NCBI GenBank assembly: GCA_047495785.1
Contig: JBLDXI010000059.1
Span: 1 to 64,000, forward strand
Direction of reading: 5' to 3'
From: Lepidodermella squamata
Taxonomy: Eukaryota > Gastrotricha
DNA length: 64,000 nt
In this document: in pieces, positions 10,566 to 20,755 of the stretch
Layout: the number at the start of each line of letters is the position of its first letter
Numbering within the stretch: position 1 is the stretch's first letter
Translations under genes and position numbers: made by a program
The notes under the pieces: model-generated
What the model saw: only the letters and a program-made list of their open reading frames with translations
Told to the model about the DNA's origin: nothing
Databases searched by the model: none

Positions 10566-11645
10566 CTAAATAATAAATAATATATCGCGATAAAAATGAA
10601 AAATTAACCAAATACGAAATTGAAAGGAAAGGTCTAATTCCGCTCAAAATAAATGGTAAAGGAACTTCAAATTCAGATAAGGAGAGGATGGGCGTTATCC
10701 GGAATAAGAAATTTTAAAAAATCTGGCAGTTAAAAAATAAGAAAATACTTTCAAAATATCGTTGGGTTCTGCTGAAAGCTGTAGTCTTTTAGAGTACCAA
10801 GGTGTGGATTTCAGCTTTGGAACGGATCCCCTAGAATAAATTCCCTGATCTGCGTTTATTGGGGATTTCTTCCTAAATTTTATTCCACATTTCGCGCGAA
10901 ATCAAAATCGCAGCAGGAGAAATAGTAGTGATATAAAAATGACTAGAGCCAAGCAAACGAAATTCCAAGTTTCAAGTAGAGCCAAGCAAACGAAATTCCC
11001 AGTTTCAAGCTAAAGAAAATTTCGTGAAATGACCTTCGCCATTCTGAAATCATTCTGAGCGTCAACAGCTGCACGAAGAATGCATACATTTATTTGAACA
11101 ATTTGGCTGGCTAGGCCACAAAACACTAATTTTAGACGACCCCATGTTTGCACATTCGAGCTGTCGCCACGGAGATAAAATTGGTGATTCGCCAAGTTCA
11201 ATAAAATAGCTTACTCATGGCACAGCTTGGCTGTAATCTGAAAACACCTTTTCCTCACCTTTCTGTTTCTAACTAAAAGCAATAAATGAAATGCATCAGC
11301 CACTTATGAGCTTGAAATCACGTAAGTTTCAAATATCTACCTTAAAATTAGAGACTCACTGTTACTTAGAAATTAGAAGGTGGCCACATAAAATCGGCAA
11401 AAATGTCAATTTATAAAGAATTTTATTCGAATCCTCTTGAAGTTCGAAGCCCAACATTACCAACTTCTAGGAAATCAATCGGATGTATGAGTCGGAAAGA
11501 CAACAATTCAAGAATTGAAGCGAAACAGTTTTATTCCTTTCTGCTATATTCGACGATTCATTGATCAAAATATTTATCAACATTCAAGCATGCAATTGAG
11601 CAGAAATTACAAGAGAAGCGCAAAAACGGGATCATTGATCTCAGG
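10566..11645. other. Intergenic between A3 and A4
   Basis: This 1.08-kb spacer has no supported gene. It contains a 33-bp tandem duplication (10944-11009) and a minus-strand AATAAA (complement of 11530-11535), about 110 nt beyond the A4 stop. Short frames here have no features that argue for coding. Confidence 0.5.
10944..11009. repeat. Two-copy 33-bp tandem repeat
   Basis: Units at 10944-10976 and 10977-11009 both begin TAGAGCCAAGCAAACGAAAT and differ at about two positions. It is a simple local duplication in the spacer and no function is apparent. Confidence 0.85.
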
Positions 11646-13898
11646 CTAGAACAGAACTTGGAAACAGCCGAGTTTCTTACGAATTTGATCATACAGACCA
11701 CAAGCTATATCATCAATTGTTTTGCGCATCATCTTCGTGAGAGAAGCGCAAATTTGAAGCTGGCGCTCAGACAACTTGACGCTGCTGCTTGCTTCGATAA
11801 TTTTCGTTAGCATGATTGTAAAATTCAAAACGAACAGCTGATTCAGTCCTTTCTTGGCGTCAAGTTGATTTGGTCGATTCAACAAATTATTGATAATACC
11901 GAAAAATTCATTCATGAGACGAGGCCTAGATTGCAGTACAACTTCGATCGGCAACAGAGGATCCGGGCCAGAAATTAACAGGGTGAAACAAATCGAAGCG
12001 TTGAGAAGATCCAACGTGTCCTCATACCACGTGGGCCCCAAATCCGTCAGTCGAAGAATCGATGTAGCAATTTTCACCAATGAACTCCGATATTTGGAGG
12101 CGATTCTGGCGCGATGGGCCGGATCTTTCAAATTGCGAAGAACAACAGCAAGGCAAATGTAACCATTAAGCACGGGGCCTTGTTCGTAAAAACTGAGGCA
12201 TAACCCGAGCACAGTGTCGAATTTTGAATCAGTGAGAAATTGCGAGAAAATCGAGTCGTTAGTCATACCTGGCCAGGCAAGAAACTTGACAAGCTGAATG
12301 ACAACGCGCCTTAGTTCTTGGTCACCTTCGATAAGTTTGGCATTCAGCGTAACAATGTCGAGAAAACTGGAGCAAAATTCACGGTTATTTGCTGGGACGG
12401 AGGCGTAATTTTGCGCCTCGATATCTACCGTGAAATTGTAGATGCCGATTAAAGCTGCACTTGGATAGTTAGTTTTCATCGGATTCGGCTTCTCCAGTTT
12501 AAAAAAGTTCAGGATGACACCGATATACGAATATACCGGGGATAATTTCAGGAACGCACCGGTTGGTTTGGACCCGCGATTTTGCCAAAGAATCGCGTTT
12601 ATTAAAGGGAAGACATGCCGGTTAATGGCGCAATGAGTCACGCTTTTACCGTCCTTCTTTTCATGAAATTCAACAACCGAAGCAGAAGCTATTAGACACA
12701 GCCGATCCATGGTCTGAGCAATTTTTTCATCGGGCAGGGCCAAGAATTTGCCCCTCATTACTTCATTTGATTCCCATTCATTTAAAGCTTTTTGAAGGAT
12801 AAAATGCGAGAAATTAGCTGCCGAAATGCCGTAGCCACCGTTAACAAAAGCATGATTGACAGGGCCGCTGAAAATCATGAGCATAGCAATTTTTGTGAAC
12901 CAAGTCAAATCGTCGAAAAGCGGCAGTTTTCGATTGACTCTAAACCTGGGTCCAACTCCTTTCCAAAGAGGCGAGTCATTGTCAGCATAGGCTACATCTG
13001 GAAACGTAAAATTGATCCAACTGCCGATAATTTCAGCATAAGTTCCTTCACGAGCAATTGCGAATTTCTTCAAGGCACCAGGTTTAGCGAGACTTGATCC
13101 AAAATTTATCATGAATTTGCGAAACCACGGCTGCTTCTCCAATTTGCCAGCCAGCTGAGCGTCGAAGAAACACATCATCACCCGCATAGTCGAAAACAAA
13201 TGGCCGAGAAATCGGAGTTGCGATGGGCTCAAAGTCACAAAATCGGCATTCGAGATCAAATCCGACAAAAACTTATTCTCGCCCAATTTTTCAATCAATA
13301 AAGAGCATTGTTGGGCGAAATACGAATGTATAGCCGGGGGTCTAGCTCCGAATGGGGCAGGAACGACGCGAAGCAGCCACGTGAGGTAGATCAGCCTATC
13401 ATCAAGATTGTCTTTCGGAGATATCGATAAAATAAACTCTGCTGGTGAAATCGAACTCATGACGCTACTGAATTCCGACGCATCGATGAACTTGTGAATT
13501 TCCCTTTCGATTGTTTCCTTCGCCTCAATTTTTATTTCACGGATTTTGGCCATCGTGAAGAAAGCGTAGGCCCGTTTTGAGTCTCCACTTTTGTGCAGAG
13601 CTTTGGCAGTGCGACAATACAATTCTGAATCGAATCCTCCGAGCAAATCCGAGATTTCGTACAAACAATTGACGACTTCCCGCCAATTTTTAGATTCCTG
13701 AGCTTTAACAGCTTTGTCTTCCAGCTCGGCGATTTTCTCGTTTCTTTTGTTGACTTCGTCGTCACCACCAGCAGCTTTACGGCGGGCGTCATCGCTCAGT
13801 TTTAATACATCGCTGCTATTTTTCAAGCGATGGAACAATCGGCCAACCTCGTCAGAGCCTGGGGCAACATCTTCGCCGTAAATCAGCCGTAAATCCAT
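11646..13898 (-). CDS. Family A helical-repeat protein A4 (750 aa)
   Basis: This single exon is the closest relative of A1 in the window. It has the full N-terminal signature (Met-Asp-Leu-Arg-Leu-Ile-Tyr-Gly, Pro-Gly-Ser), Ala-Ala-Gly-Gly followed by Asp-Asp-Glu-Val, and the same charged helix and TPR-like pair. Residues about 42-118 are nearly the same as in A1, while about 119-150 are clearly different, then similarity returns (for example a long shared stretch around Asn-Ala-Asp-Phe-Val and Phe-Gly-Ser-Ser-Leu-Ala). The C-terminal third keeps the Pro-Leu-Leu-Pro-x-Glu-Val and Arg-Pro-Asn-Gln-Leu-Asp-Ala motifs of A1. No signal peptide or membrane helix is seen. Function is unknown. The A1/A2 and A4/A3 arrangement could reflect duplication of a two-gene unit. 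Confidence 0.85.
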   Translation of the reverse strand: MDLRLIYGEDVAPGSDEVGRLFHRLKNSSDVLKLSDDARRKAAGGDDEVNKRNEKIAELEDKAVKAQESKNWREVVNCLYEISDLLGGFDSELYCRTAKALHKSGDSKRAYAFFTMAKIREIKIEAKETIEREIHKFIDASEFSSVMSSISPAEFILSISPKDNLDDRLIYLTWLLRVVPAPFGARPPAIHSYFAQQCSLLIEKLGENKFLSDLISNADFVTLSPSQLRFLGHLFSTMRVMMCFFDAQLAGKLEKQPWFRKFMINFGSSLAKPGALKKFAIAREGTYAEIIGSWINFTFPDVAYADNDSPLWKGVGPRFRVNRKLPLFDDLTWFTKIAMLMIFSGPVNHAFVNGGYGISAANFSHFILQKALNEWESNEVMRGKFLALPDEKIAQTMDRLCLIASASVVEFHEKKDGKSVTHCAINRHVFPLINAILWQNRGSKPTGAFLKLSPVYSYIGVILNFFKLEKPNPMKTNYPSAALIGIYNFTVDIEAQNYASVPANNREFCSSFLDIVTLNAKLIEGDQELRRVVIQLVKFLAWPGMTNDSIFSQFLTDSKFDTVLGLCLSFYEQGPVLNGYICLAVVLRNLKDPAHRARIASKYRSSLVKIATSILRLTDLGPTWYEDTLDLLNASICFTLLISGPDPLLPIEVVLQSRPRLMNEFFGIINNLLNRPNQLDAKKGLNQLFVLNFTIMLTKIIEASSSVKLSERQLQICASLTKMMRKTIDDIACGLYDQIRKKLGCFQVLF

Positions 13899-14676
13899 AC
13901 TATAATATCTAAAATTAGTGCAGCATTGAATTGAAGAATTGAAACTATGAAAATGGCAAAATAATAATTAAAGCAAATAATTTAGACCAGTAAGGCATTC
14001 CTTCCGGTTCACGCCAAAATTTAATAAAACAAGTAAGAATGAAGGTGTAAAATAAATAACCACAAAAAATTTCTGAATGAGTTGAACGCCCCAAGCAAGA
14101 TGAATCTAGATCAGCACGCGACTACACCGAGGCATGAACAAGTTAAGACAAAACAACCTAAACGAAATGGGAACTATCTACTATCACAATGAGAAACTTC
14201 ATTGACGTTCTCAAGTTGGTCGAAACAAGGTCAGACCTCGGAACAAATTTTTGTTTGCATAAATAAAGCTATTTTTTGAACTTAACATTTCATTATTTAA
14301 CAACTTTTTTTACGGCCGTAGACGCGGAAAGTGGCAAACCCCTACGACAGATTTATCGATGCCGGTTCTTTTCGAAGATTGATAGATTGAAGTTCAGCCA
14401 ATATTCCCCTCCAGATAAGTTGACCCCAAGGCTTGGCAACACAACGGCCGATTCTAAGGATATAAAAGTGTTCCTTTAAGACCTTTACCGTCACAGCTCA
14501 AGTTGAAGTTGAAAAGATTCGCGATCCAACAAGTACTAAAATACCTAAATCAAGATAAAAAATATGAAATTGCACAATCATACATGGTCATTTTTCCAAA
14601 TTAGGCATTGATTTGAAATTGGTAATTGATTTGAAAGCTGGAAAAGGTTCAAAAATTAGTTTGGCAAAAGTTTAAT
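13899..14676. other. Intergenic, nothing recognised
   Basis: This is a 778-bp spacer between the A4 start and the D1 stop. Short frames on either strand look like chance. No repeats or RNA genes are seen. Confidence 0.45.
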
Positions 14677-15864
14677 TCAAGAAAGCAATAAGGCATCAGG
14701 AAGGCCATCAAATTCCGAAAAATTCAGGTAATTCTTCAGAGTCATTGGTAACGGAAGCGACTGGATAGCGATCTGACGATCAACAATACCAAAAGGCAGA
14801 GTTTCGACAATAGCTTCTCGGCAAAGATCTTGCAAAAATCGCGGAATTCTCGGAGGCTGATAATCAGAAACAGCATTGTAACAATGAAAGCCAAACTTGC
14901 GAGCCAATTCGCTGAAGATCGAAAAGCCAGGATTTGTGATATAAAAATTGCCTGTAGCCCGGTATCCAGCACGTAGAAACAAGAGAAGCCCGTAAATGAT
15001 TCCTTTCCTTTCAAGCAACGAGTCGCCTTTTCCAATAAGACTGCGAATAACGTTCCAAATTTGATTGACAGGAAAAATCGGTGGTTTAGCAAAGGCGAAG
15101 GCAAACAGCTCAGCGCATTCCGCATCAAACGCCGCCATAGTAGTAAGGCGTTTCATTATCGTCGCAAATGAGCTGTGAGATGAAAATGAGTAATTTTGCG
15201 AAATTAATTTCTTCATGACAATTTTAGCAACGTTCAGCCATCGATTCAAATAACGATTTGCGTACGAAGATTTCCTCAACGCCTCCGCCAATCCATGGGA
15301 CAAGTAGATCATAGGGCAGAAGTGGCTGTAACCGAGTCGGAAAGGCACGTCATACTTGACCACAGCTTCGATGCCAGCAATCGACCCGGCCGTGTTTCTG
15401 TAGCAATACGCCAGAAAACACAGGGGAAAGGGCCCGTCAAGGCAAGAGAAAGCTTTATCCAGCAGCGCGTAATTCTTTTTGATCAGGCAACAAATGGCAA
15501 GAAGATGGAATTCCGGTCCATATCGAATAATTTTGACTTCGCCCAGGTCGAAATAGTTATCATTCAATTTCTTCATTAAGCCGTTAGTTAAAGAATTATC
15601 AAAAACTTGAGACCTTCGAACCAATGACATGGAATTTCGGAGCTGGAGAAAGTGAGAAATATCCAAGCGAAAAAGCTCGGGGTCGAAAATAATGTCAATC
15701 AAGTGATTTCTATCAGCAAGACTCGCAAGCTTTCCGGTTGAATTTGCAAAGATTTCTTGAAAATACCGACTGGCCGTGTTGCACAAATCATCCTGAAATG
15801 TCGGGTTGGAAATAAAGCAGTCACCGCCGCAAATCAGCCTCTCGTGAAGTTGTGCTGTATTCAT
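14677..15864 (-). CDS. SOCS-box protein D1 (395 aa)
   Basis: This is a single exon. The ATG at 15864 is preferred over an upstream in-frame TTG because it aligns with the start region of paralogue D2 (shared His/Asn-Glu-Arg-x-x-Cys-Gly-Gly block near the N-terminus). The body is helical and Leu-rich, and the C-terminus (about 343-383) is a clear SOCS box: Leu-Gln-Asp-Leu-Cys-Arg-Glu-Ala-Ile forms the Elongin-C-binding BC box, and Leu-Pro-Leu-Pro (370-373) followed by Leu-Lys-Asn-Tyr-Leu is a canonical Cul-box. By family knowledge this predicts a substrate receptor of a Cullin-5/Elongin B-C ubiquitin ligase, similar in layout to ASB proteins although the ankyrin pattern is weak. D2 starts upstream on the same strand with only an 80-bp gap, so they may be co-transcribed. 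The substrate is unknown. Confidence 0.8.
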   Translation of the reverse strand: MNTAQLHERLICGGDCFISNPTFQDDLCNTASRYFQEIFANSTGKLASLADRNHLIDIIFDPELFRLDISHFLQLRNSMSLVRRSQVFDNSLTNGLMKKLNDNYFDLGEVKIIRYGPEFHLLAICCLIKKNYALLDKAFSCLDGPFPLCFLAYCYRNTAGSIAGIEAVVKYDVPFRLGYSHFCPMIYLSHGLAEALRKSSYANRYLNRWLNVAKIVMKKLISQNYSFSSHSSFATIMKRLTTMAAFDAECAELFAFAFAKPPIFPVNQIWNVIRSLIGKGDSLLERKGIIYGLLLFLRAGYRATGNFYITNPGFSIFSELARKFGFHCYNAVSDYQPPRIPRFLQDLCREAIVETLPFGIVDRQIAIQSLPLPMTLKNYLNFSEFDGLPDALLLS

Positions 15865-15944
15865 TAATAAATCCCTAGAATTGATCGATACATCAAATTT
15901 ATTTATCACCAACAAACAGCGAAAGACTTGGATTTTATCATTAT

Positions 15945-17297
15945 TTAGGAGGATGGTATATCAAATTCTTTGAATAAAAGGTAGTCCTCCAGCGAGCTTG
16001 GCAACTGAAGAGACTTGATGGATTTAGGACGATCAAATATGCCTGAGGGCAGATTTTTCAAAATTGCGATGCGCGAAATTGCCTGCAACGGCCGAGGGAA
16101 ATATTTCGTCGCTTGGCTCAAGAAAAACATTGTATCTCTGAGATGAATCGACCTTTCCGACCTCAGCGCATTGATTCGTTCCGTTACTTGACCGATATCA
16201 AAAGCTGAACTGCCAGTACACTCGATTAATATGTAAAAAATCATGCTTTCATTCCTCCAGATGCGACTACTAAACGAATTTTCCGAGGCGTAGAACCGTT
16301 CAGAGCGGGTGAAAACGTGGCAAAAATTTTGCATCGGGTGACTCCGAGCGCCGGCACGTAACAGCGGCAGCACTAAATTTTTGAATACTTTGACGAGGAT
16401 ATCGGTCGAAAATTGCGAAGATGGGACGTTGATGAAAGCCCACGCCAATAATTCAGCCAAATTCGAATAGAAAAATCCATGCGAACCTTCTAGATGAAAA
16501 CAGGATTTGAACTTTTCGATGAGAAACTTGGTCAAATTCGGACTGAAAACGCTTAGACCGACGAGCTTTGCCAGGCAATTCGCAGGTTCCCTAGCATGTG
16601 ACGCCAATTTCGTTAAACATCTGTCCCAGATTTGGACATCATTCTCATAATGTGGAGGCCATCTTTGAATCCTGAGGCTATCGTGGAAAAGTTCAAGATA
16701 AGCATCGATGCAGTGAGCGATCGGGGCTTCTTCTCGCGGGTCCATTCCCATAGGTTCGTCTTCGTCCACATCCATCTCATTGGTCTCTTTCAAGAGGGTC
16801 GTGTCGACATCGGCGCCATTTAAAATCAGCACATCAATGCCATCGGCCCACTTGGTGCGAACTGCGGATAGCAAAAGAGACTGAATAACGCATTTTGGAG
16901 TGGTATTCCCGACTGATACTAGGGCATCTAAAAGGGTTTCACGATCCTCGCAACGGACAGCAAATAGCATTTTGACGTAGGCTTCGGCGTTAAATTTTTC
17001 TGACAACGCAAGATTTTTCGTTTGATTTCCAATAGCAACATTATGATCGGTTAATTCGTTTTCAGCAAATGGTATAAGTACGATCGCGTTGCTAGTCTCA
17101 AACTCCAAATCTTCATCCAAAAAGAGAATTTCGTCCTGTTCATGTCGAACTAATTCGGATGTGATCAAAACACGACCGGCAATGTCGCGAGTAACATGGC
17201 TAGCGACTCGCGTTAAATCGTCGAAAAATTGCTCGGTTGATATTATACAGCAATGGCCGCCGCAAACGAACCTTTCGTTGTGACCTTCAAATCGCAT
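15945..17297 (-). CDS. SOCS-box protein D2 with ankyrin-like repeats (450 aa)
   Basis: This single exon starts at the ATG at 17297. The N-terminus pairs with D1 (Asn-Glu-Arg-x-Val-Cys-Gly-Gly, then a helix starting Phe-x-Asp-Asp-Leu). An ankyrin-like segment near 130-180 contains the pattern Ala-Val-Arg-x4-Asp-Gly-Ile-Asp-Val-Leu-Ile-x-Asn-Gly-Ala-Asp-Val, and a Val-Leu-Pro-Leu-Leu-Arg-Ala-Gly-Ala motif recurs in altered form in B1, B2 and D1. The last 48 residues form a SOCS box: Pro-Leu-Gln-x2-Ser-Arg-x2-Ile, then Leu-Gln-Leu-Pro-x2-Leu-x2-Tyr-Leu. The second Cul-box position is Gln rather than Pro. This is a probable ASB-like Elongin-C/Cullin-5 adaptor. An acidic insert (Asp/Glu-rich, about 185-205) interrupts the repeats. 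Confidence 0.8.
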   Translation of the reverse strand: MRFEGHNERFVCGGHCCIISTEQFFDDLTRVASHVTRDIAGRVLITSELVRHEQDEILFLDEDLEFETSNAIVLIPFAENELTDHNVAIGNQTKNLALSEKFNAEAYVKMLFAVRCEDRETLLDALVSVGNTTPKCVIQSLLLSAVRTKWADGIDVLILNGADVDTTLLKETNEMDVDEDEPMGMDPREEAPIAHCIDAYLELFHDSLRIQRWPPHYENDVQIWDRCLTKLASHAREPANCLAKLVGLSVFSPNLTKFLIEKFKSCFHLEGSHGFFYSNLAELLAWAFINVPSSQFSTDILVKVFKNLVLPLLRAGARSHPMQNFCHVFTRSERFYASENSFSSRIWRNESMIFYILIECTGSSAFDIGQVTERINALRSERSIHLRDTMFFLSQATKYFPRPLQAISRIAILKNLPSGIFDRPKSIKSLQLPSSLEDYLLFKEFDIPSS

Positions 17298-17640
17298 TCA
17301 ATAAGAATATCGGAAATTAATAGAAATCTAAAAAAATAAAAAAGCTCAACAAGAGGCAGAACGATTAGATTGGTTCAATCGGTTGTTTTCAAGTAATCAA
17401 ATAAGTATCGAATCCAGCTTGTAACTTCGGCGTGACCTAATTCAGTGCTTGTACGATTAGAATTAAATAAATCTGCTCATCTTTCAAGGATCTCAAATTC
17501 CATCAACAAATTGGGGAAAATCATCCAATAAAATTCTAACCAGAGCAGTTTGTGAACATAAGCTTTTCAGCTCTCTCCCTCAACAGCTGGCGCAGCTGTC
17601 AACACGTGACTTGTGAGCGAAATGAAGTGAAGATCCCGTT
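17298..17640. other. Spacer between the D2 start and the gene E stop
   Basis: 343 bp of mixed composition. Nothing is recognised apart from scattered AT-rich tracts. Confidence 0.4.
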
Positions 17641-19553
17641 CTACTTCGCTTCCTCGACACCCAACTCTTGGACTGGCATCAATGCAGCCTCGAAAGGTTC
17701 CGTGGCATCTCGGCCGGCTGCTGGTTCCCCATTCGTGTTGCCGTCAAGAGCGCGGCCGGTAACAGCTGGTCGTGGCGGGCTGCGGCTTCCGCGGAAAACA
17801 GGCCCCACTGTGGTGACGTCTGCATCACGGCTGTTACTGGAACGGCCAACATCAGGCAGTACGAGACCACGTTCCATGGCCCAACTTCGGAATTGCACGT
17901 TATCAGCCGCGAGTCTGACCACTGTTGGTCTATAGAACTCCTTCGATAACTGAATGCGGTGAAACAGAAACATTACAAAGCTCATCAATGCTGTCTAACA
18001 ACTTCCTACCATTCCATCTAGTTTATCAAATTCGGCCGGTGTTCGACAGGAGCGAAACATCAGCTCAATACCCCGCATCATCGAGTAGCCGTCTGCTCGG
18101 TAGAGCGTCAACATACCAGCGAGTTTCATCTCGCCTCTCTCGACCATCGCCGGGATGACGTGAGCATCGAGTGTCCGAGCGTCGAGATTCTTCAGCACCT
18201 GGAAACGAGCGCGTTCGGTGGTACGCGTCGTTCGAAGTCTCGTGAGATAAATCTCGGCAGCTAAGCGGCTGGCACTGGGATCGACTTGCACCTTTTCAAG
18301 ATAATTTTATTTAAAGATTTATATTCTTAGTGGAATCGATACCTGGAAATTCAGGATTTTCTTTCTGTTCAAGAAATAACATGCTAAGATGCTGGAAAAT
18401 AACCAGCCCGGCGTCCTTTAACAAATTTTAGTCCAGCCAATTGCGATTTTGTGGATTCGATGGTTCCACGAAGTTAGAGTTAAGTAAGTAATTAACACTT
18501 TAAATGCCAAAAATAGACTGCGAGGTCCGATATTTGGGTCTAATTCCTGGGTCTGTCAAAAAGTCATTTTTTTCGCGTCAACGATGCGTCGAGGGGCAAA
18601 ATGCCTGACGGCAAAGTGTAGGCCATGACCTGGCGGTTCTTTTGACACCGAATTCGGGGCCACAAGGTCTGAGCAGGTCATTGGAAATGACAGTGAAATA
18701 ACGTCGAAAATTTTGGATTAGAGCCAAAAATCAGACCCAAGAATTGGACCTAATTATTAGACCCAGATTATGGCGCAACAATCGAAATTTCACTGTTTTT
18801 CAAGTTTGATTTCTGTGCGTTCCTTGAAGTCTTTGGCCCCAAATTCGGTGTCAAAAGAACCGCCAGGCCATGGCCTACACTTTGCCGTCAGGCATTTTGC
18901 CCCTCGACGCATCGTTGACGCGAAAAAAATGACTTTTTGACAGACCCAGGAATTAGACCCAAATATCGGACCTCGCAGTCTATTTTTGGCATTTAAAGTG
19001 TTAAGTAAGTAATTTAACTCTAACTTCGTGGAACCATCGAATCCATTCAATTAATTAATTATTAATTTAAATAATTTAAATAATTCAATTAATTAATTAC
19101 TTGAAATAAATGCATCCCGGCTTGACGACACCGCGTAATCAAATCTGATGCTGAGCCTTGCAGAGGAACGACTTGCTGCAATTCGTAGAGATAAGTATAA
19201 GTGTTGTCCAAGCCGCCATTTTCCAGACGCTGGCCGAAAATAAGCAAATTGCCGTGGTTGATCACGTACAGGTCCGCCGTCTCATCTAGCGGTTTTATGA
19301 GCCTAACGCCGACTTTTTTGGCAACACGAACCAACGTCCTTTAACGTAGAAAAATTGTACAGGTAAAAATTTATGCATCAGCATTCAACTTACAAATGAA
19401 ACTTGTCATCAGCCTCCGAGTCGTTGTTGTAAGCGTCAATGACACTTCTGTCCAAGGGACAGTTTGCGAATCGTGATAGAATGCCCTGAAACGCGTCAAC
19501 AGCCATCCGAATTCTAACGTCTTTAGGAATTCCAGTCATAATTAGATAAAATT
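17641..19553 (-). CDS. Unrecognised multi-exon gene E (at least 324 aa)
   Basis: Four frames join cleanly through GT-AG introns: 19553/19539-19394, 19338-19101, 18291-18010 and 17949-17641, with introns of about 55, 809 and 60 bp. From the ATG at 19539 the exon lengths (146, 238, 282, 309) sum to 975, exactly 325 codons including the stop, so phase is conserved across all three junctions. The protein is mixed alpha/beta and basic in the middle (an Arg-Thr-Thr-Arg-Thr-Thr-Glu stretch), with a Pro/Arg/Gly-rich low-complexity tail. No signal peptide, membrane segment or known domain is recognised. The coding exons are more GC-rich than neighbouring genes. The second intron contains a large foldback element. 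A further upstream exon at 20756-20993 is likely. A captured viral or mobile-element protein is possible but not supported by any motif I can name. Confidence 0.65.
18453..19044. mobile_element. Foldback (long terminal inverted repeat) element in an intron of gene E
   Basis: Bases 18496-18662 and 19000-18834 are inverted copies of 167 bp differing at only about two positions, beginning CACTTTAAATGCC. The pair is bounded by a 14-bp direct repeat TTAAGTAAGTAATT (18480-18493 and 19001-19014) that resembles a long target duplication. Outside that lies a second inverted pair (18453-18479 and 19018-19044, GGATTCGATGGTTCC and its complement). The roughly 170-bp centre is unique. No transposase is encoded, so it is non-autonomous. 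As RNA it would form a long hairpin. Confidence 0.8.
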
Positions 19554-19976
19554 CTACCTAGATGATGTAATTATGAAATTTATTTTTAATCCTGGAACGT
19601 GACGTCAAGGTCAGCTACGATAACTGAACGATTGTTAATGGTTTCTTTTATTGCTAGGGTTGAAAAATGGTTGATCAAAACATGAGCTGTAGTAGGTTCA
19701 TTTGGGCTCGCGCGAACTAACGTCACGCCAACATTGGAGACAATTTGCGGCGACGGCGCAGTGAGTGAGTCGGGACAATCGGCCGATGGCTAGCAGCAAC
19801 TGGACCGGACGGTGAGGTTACAACATCTGCCCACGACATCGGATCGGGTAGTAAACGGTCCGGGGACCGATAACAAGACGTTGGCTGAATGAATTGAATT
19901 GGGCGTCAAACAGCAATATGACCTTGCCGATGCTGAACTGTCTCTAACCACTCTTCGCCCCATACACGGCCAACTG

Positions 19977-20699
19977 CACTCTCATTTTTAGGACGGGTTT
20001 GATGAGGCCTAAGGCGCCTTAGAGCCTCTCCAAGGCGCCTCTAAGGCGTCTTCAAGTCGCCTTGCATCATGATTCATCACTCTAAGGCGTCTTAGAGGGC
20101 TGTGATTCACAGCCTAGGCTGATTAATGACAAAAAACTCGGTCAGCCGGGGACTTTGACAAAAAATCAAAAATTTTAAGGCGCCTTGCCAAGACGTCTTC
20201 GTCATGGACGCCTTACCCAGGCGTCTTTAAAAGATGACTTACCAAGGCGTCTTCTTAAGACGTCTTACGAAGTCGTCTTTTAAAGATGCCTTACCAAGTC
20301 GTCTTCTTAGGACGTCTTTTCAGGGACTTGACATTTTTTGCGAGTGCAACTGACCAAAAAAAATTCAGATCAAGTAACAAAAAATCGCACAATGTTTTCA
20401 AGAGCAGTGGTGGCGTAGTGGTTAGAGAGGATGATGGGTTGTCTGAGAGGATGATTGTGCGTGGGTTCGAACCCAACAGCCTATATAGATTTTTTTAATA
20501 GATTTTTTTAAAGCTCAATTCTGCCACAAAGACGTCTTGATAAAGGCGCCTCAGCAGGGTAAGACGTCTTAGTAAAGGCGCCTCGAAGACGCCTTAAAGG
20601 CGCCTTCAAGGCGTCTTACGAAAATACAGGGCGCCTTAGGCTAAGGCGCCTTTATGCGGTTTTTTTGCATTACGCTAACCCGTCTTTTCTGTGAGAGTG
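19977..20699. mobile_element. Non-autonomous DNA element built of palindromic 10-mers
   Basis: The ends form an imperfect terminal inverted repeat: CACTCTCA, then a variable spacer, then GACGGGTT (19977-20000), with the complement at 20678-20699. The interior of both arms (20001-20335 and 20529-20652) is packed with AAGGCGCCTT and AAGACGTCTT palindromes and one-base variants, more than fifteen by eye. The centre carries a tRNA-like pol III module (20403-20497). There is no coding region. It probably lies in an intron of gene E, between the exon at 20756-20993 and the one at 19553. The target duplication is unclear. Confidence 0.7.
20403..20497 (+). repeat. tRNA-derived SINE-like pol III module
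   Basis: A box A (TGGCGTAGTGG, 20411-20421) and a box B (GGTTCGAACC, 20464-20473) are spaced as in a tRNA-type internal promoter. A T-run at 20490-20496 follows and would terminate RNA polymerase III. A full cloverleaf is not convincing, so a tRNA-derived SINE head or degenerate tRNA is more likely than a working tRNA gene. Confidence 0.55.
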
Positions 20700-20755
20700 T
20701 GAAATAATTTGTTAAACAAAAGTTACTCATTCAAGGTATTAATCGATGAAATTAC

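Noticed and set aside
20403-20480. Functional tRNA gene inside the palindromic element
   Set aside because: Box A and box B are good, but a complete cloverleaf with a standard anticodon arm could not be drawn, so it is kept only as a tRNA-derived module.
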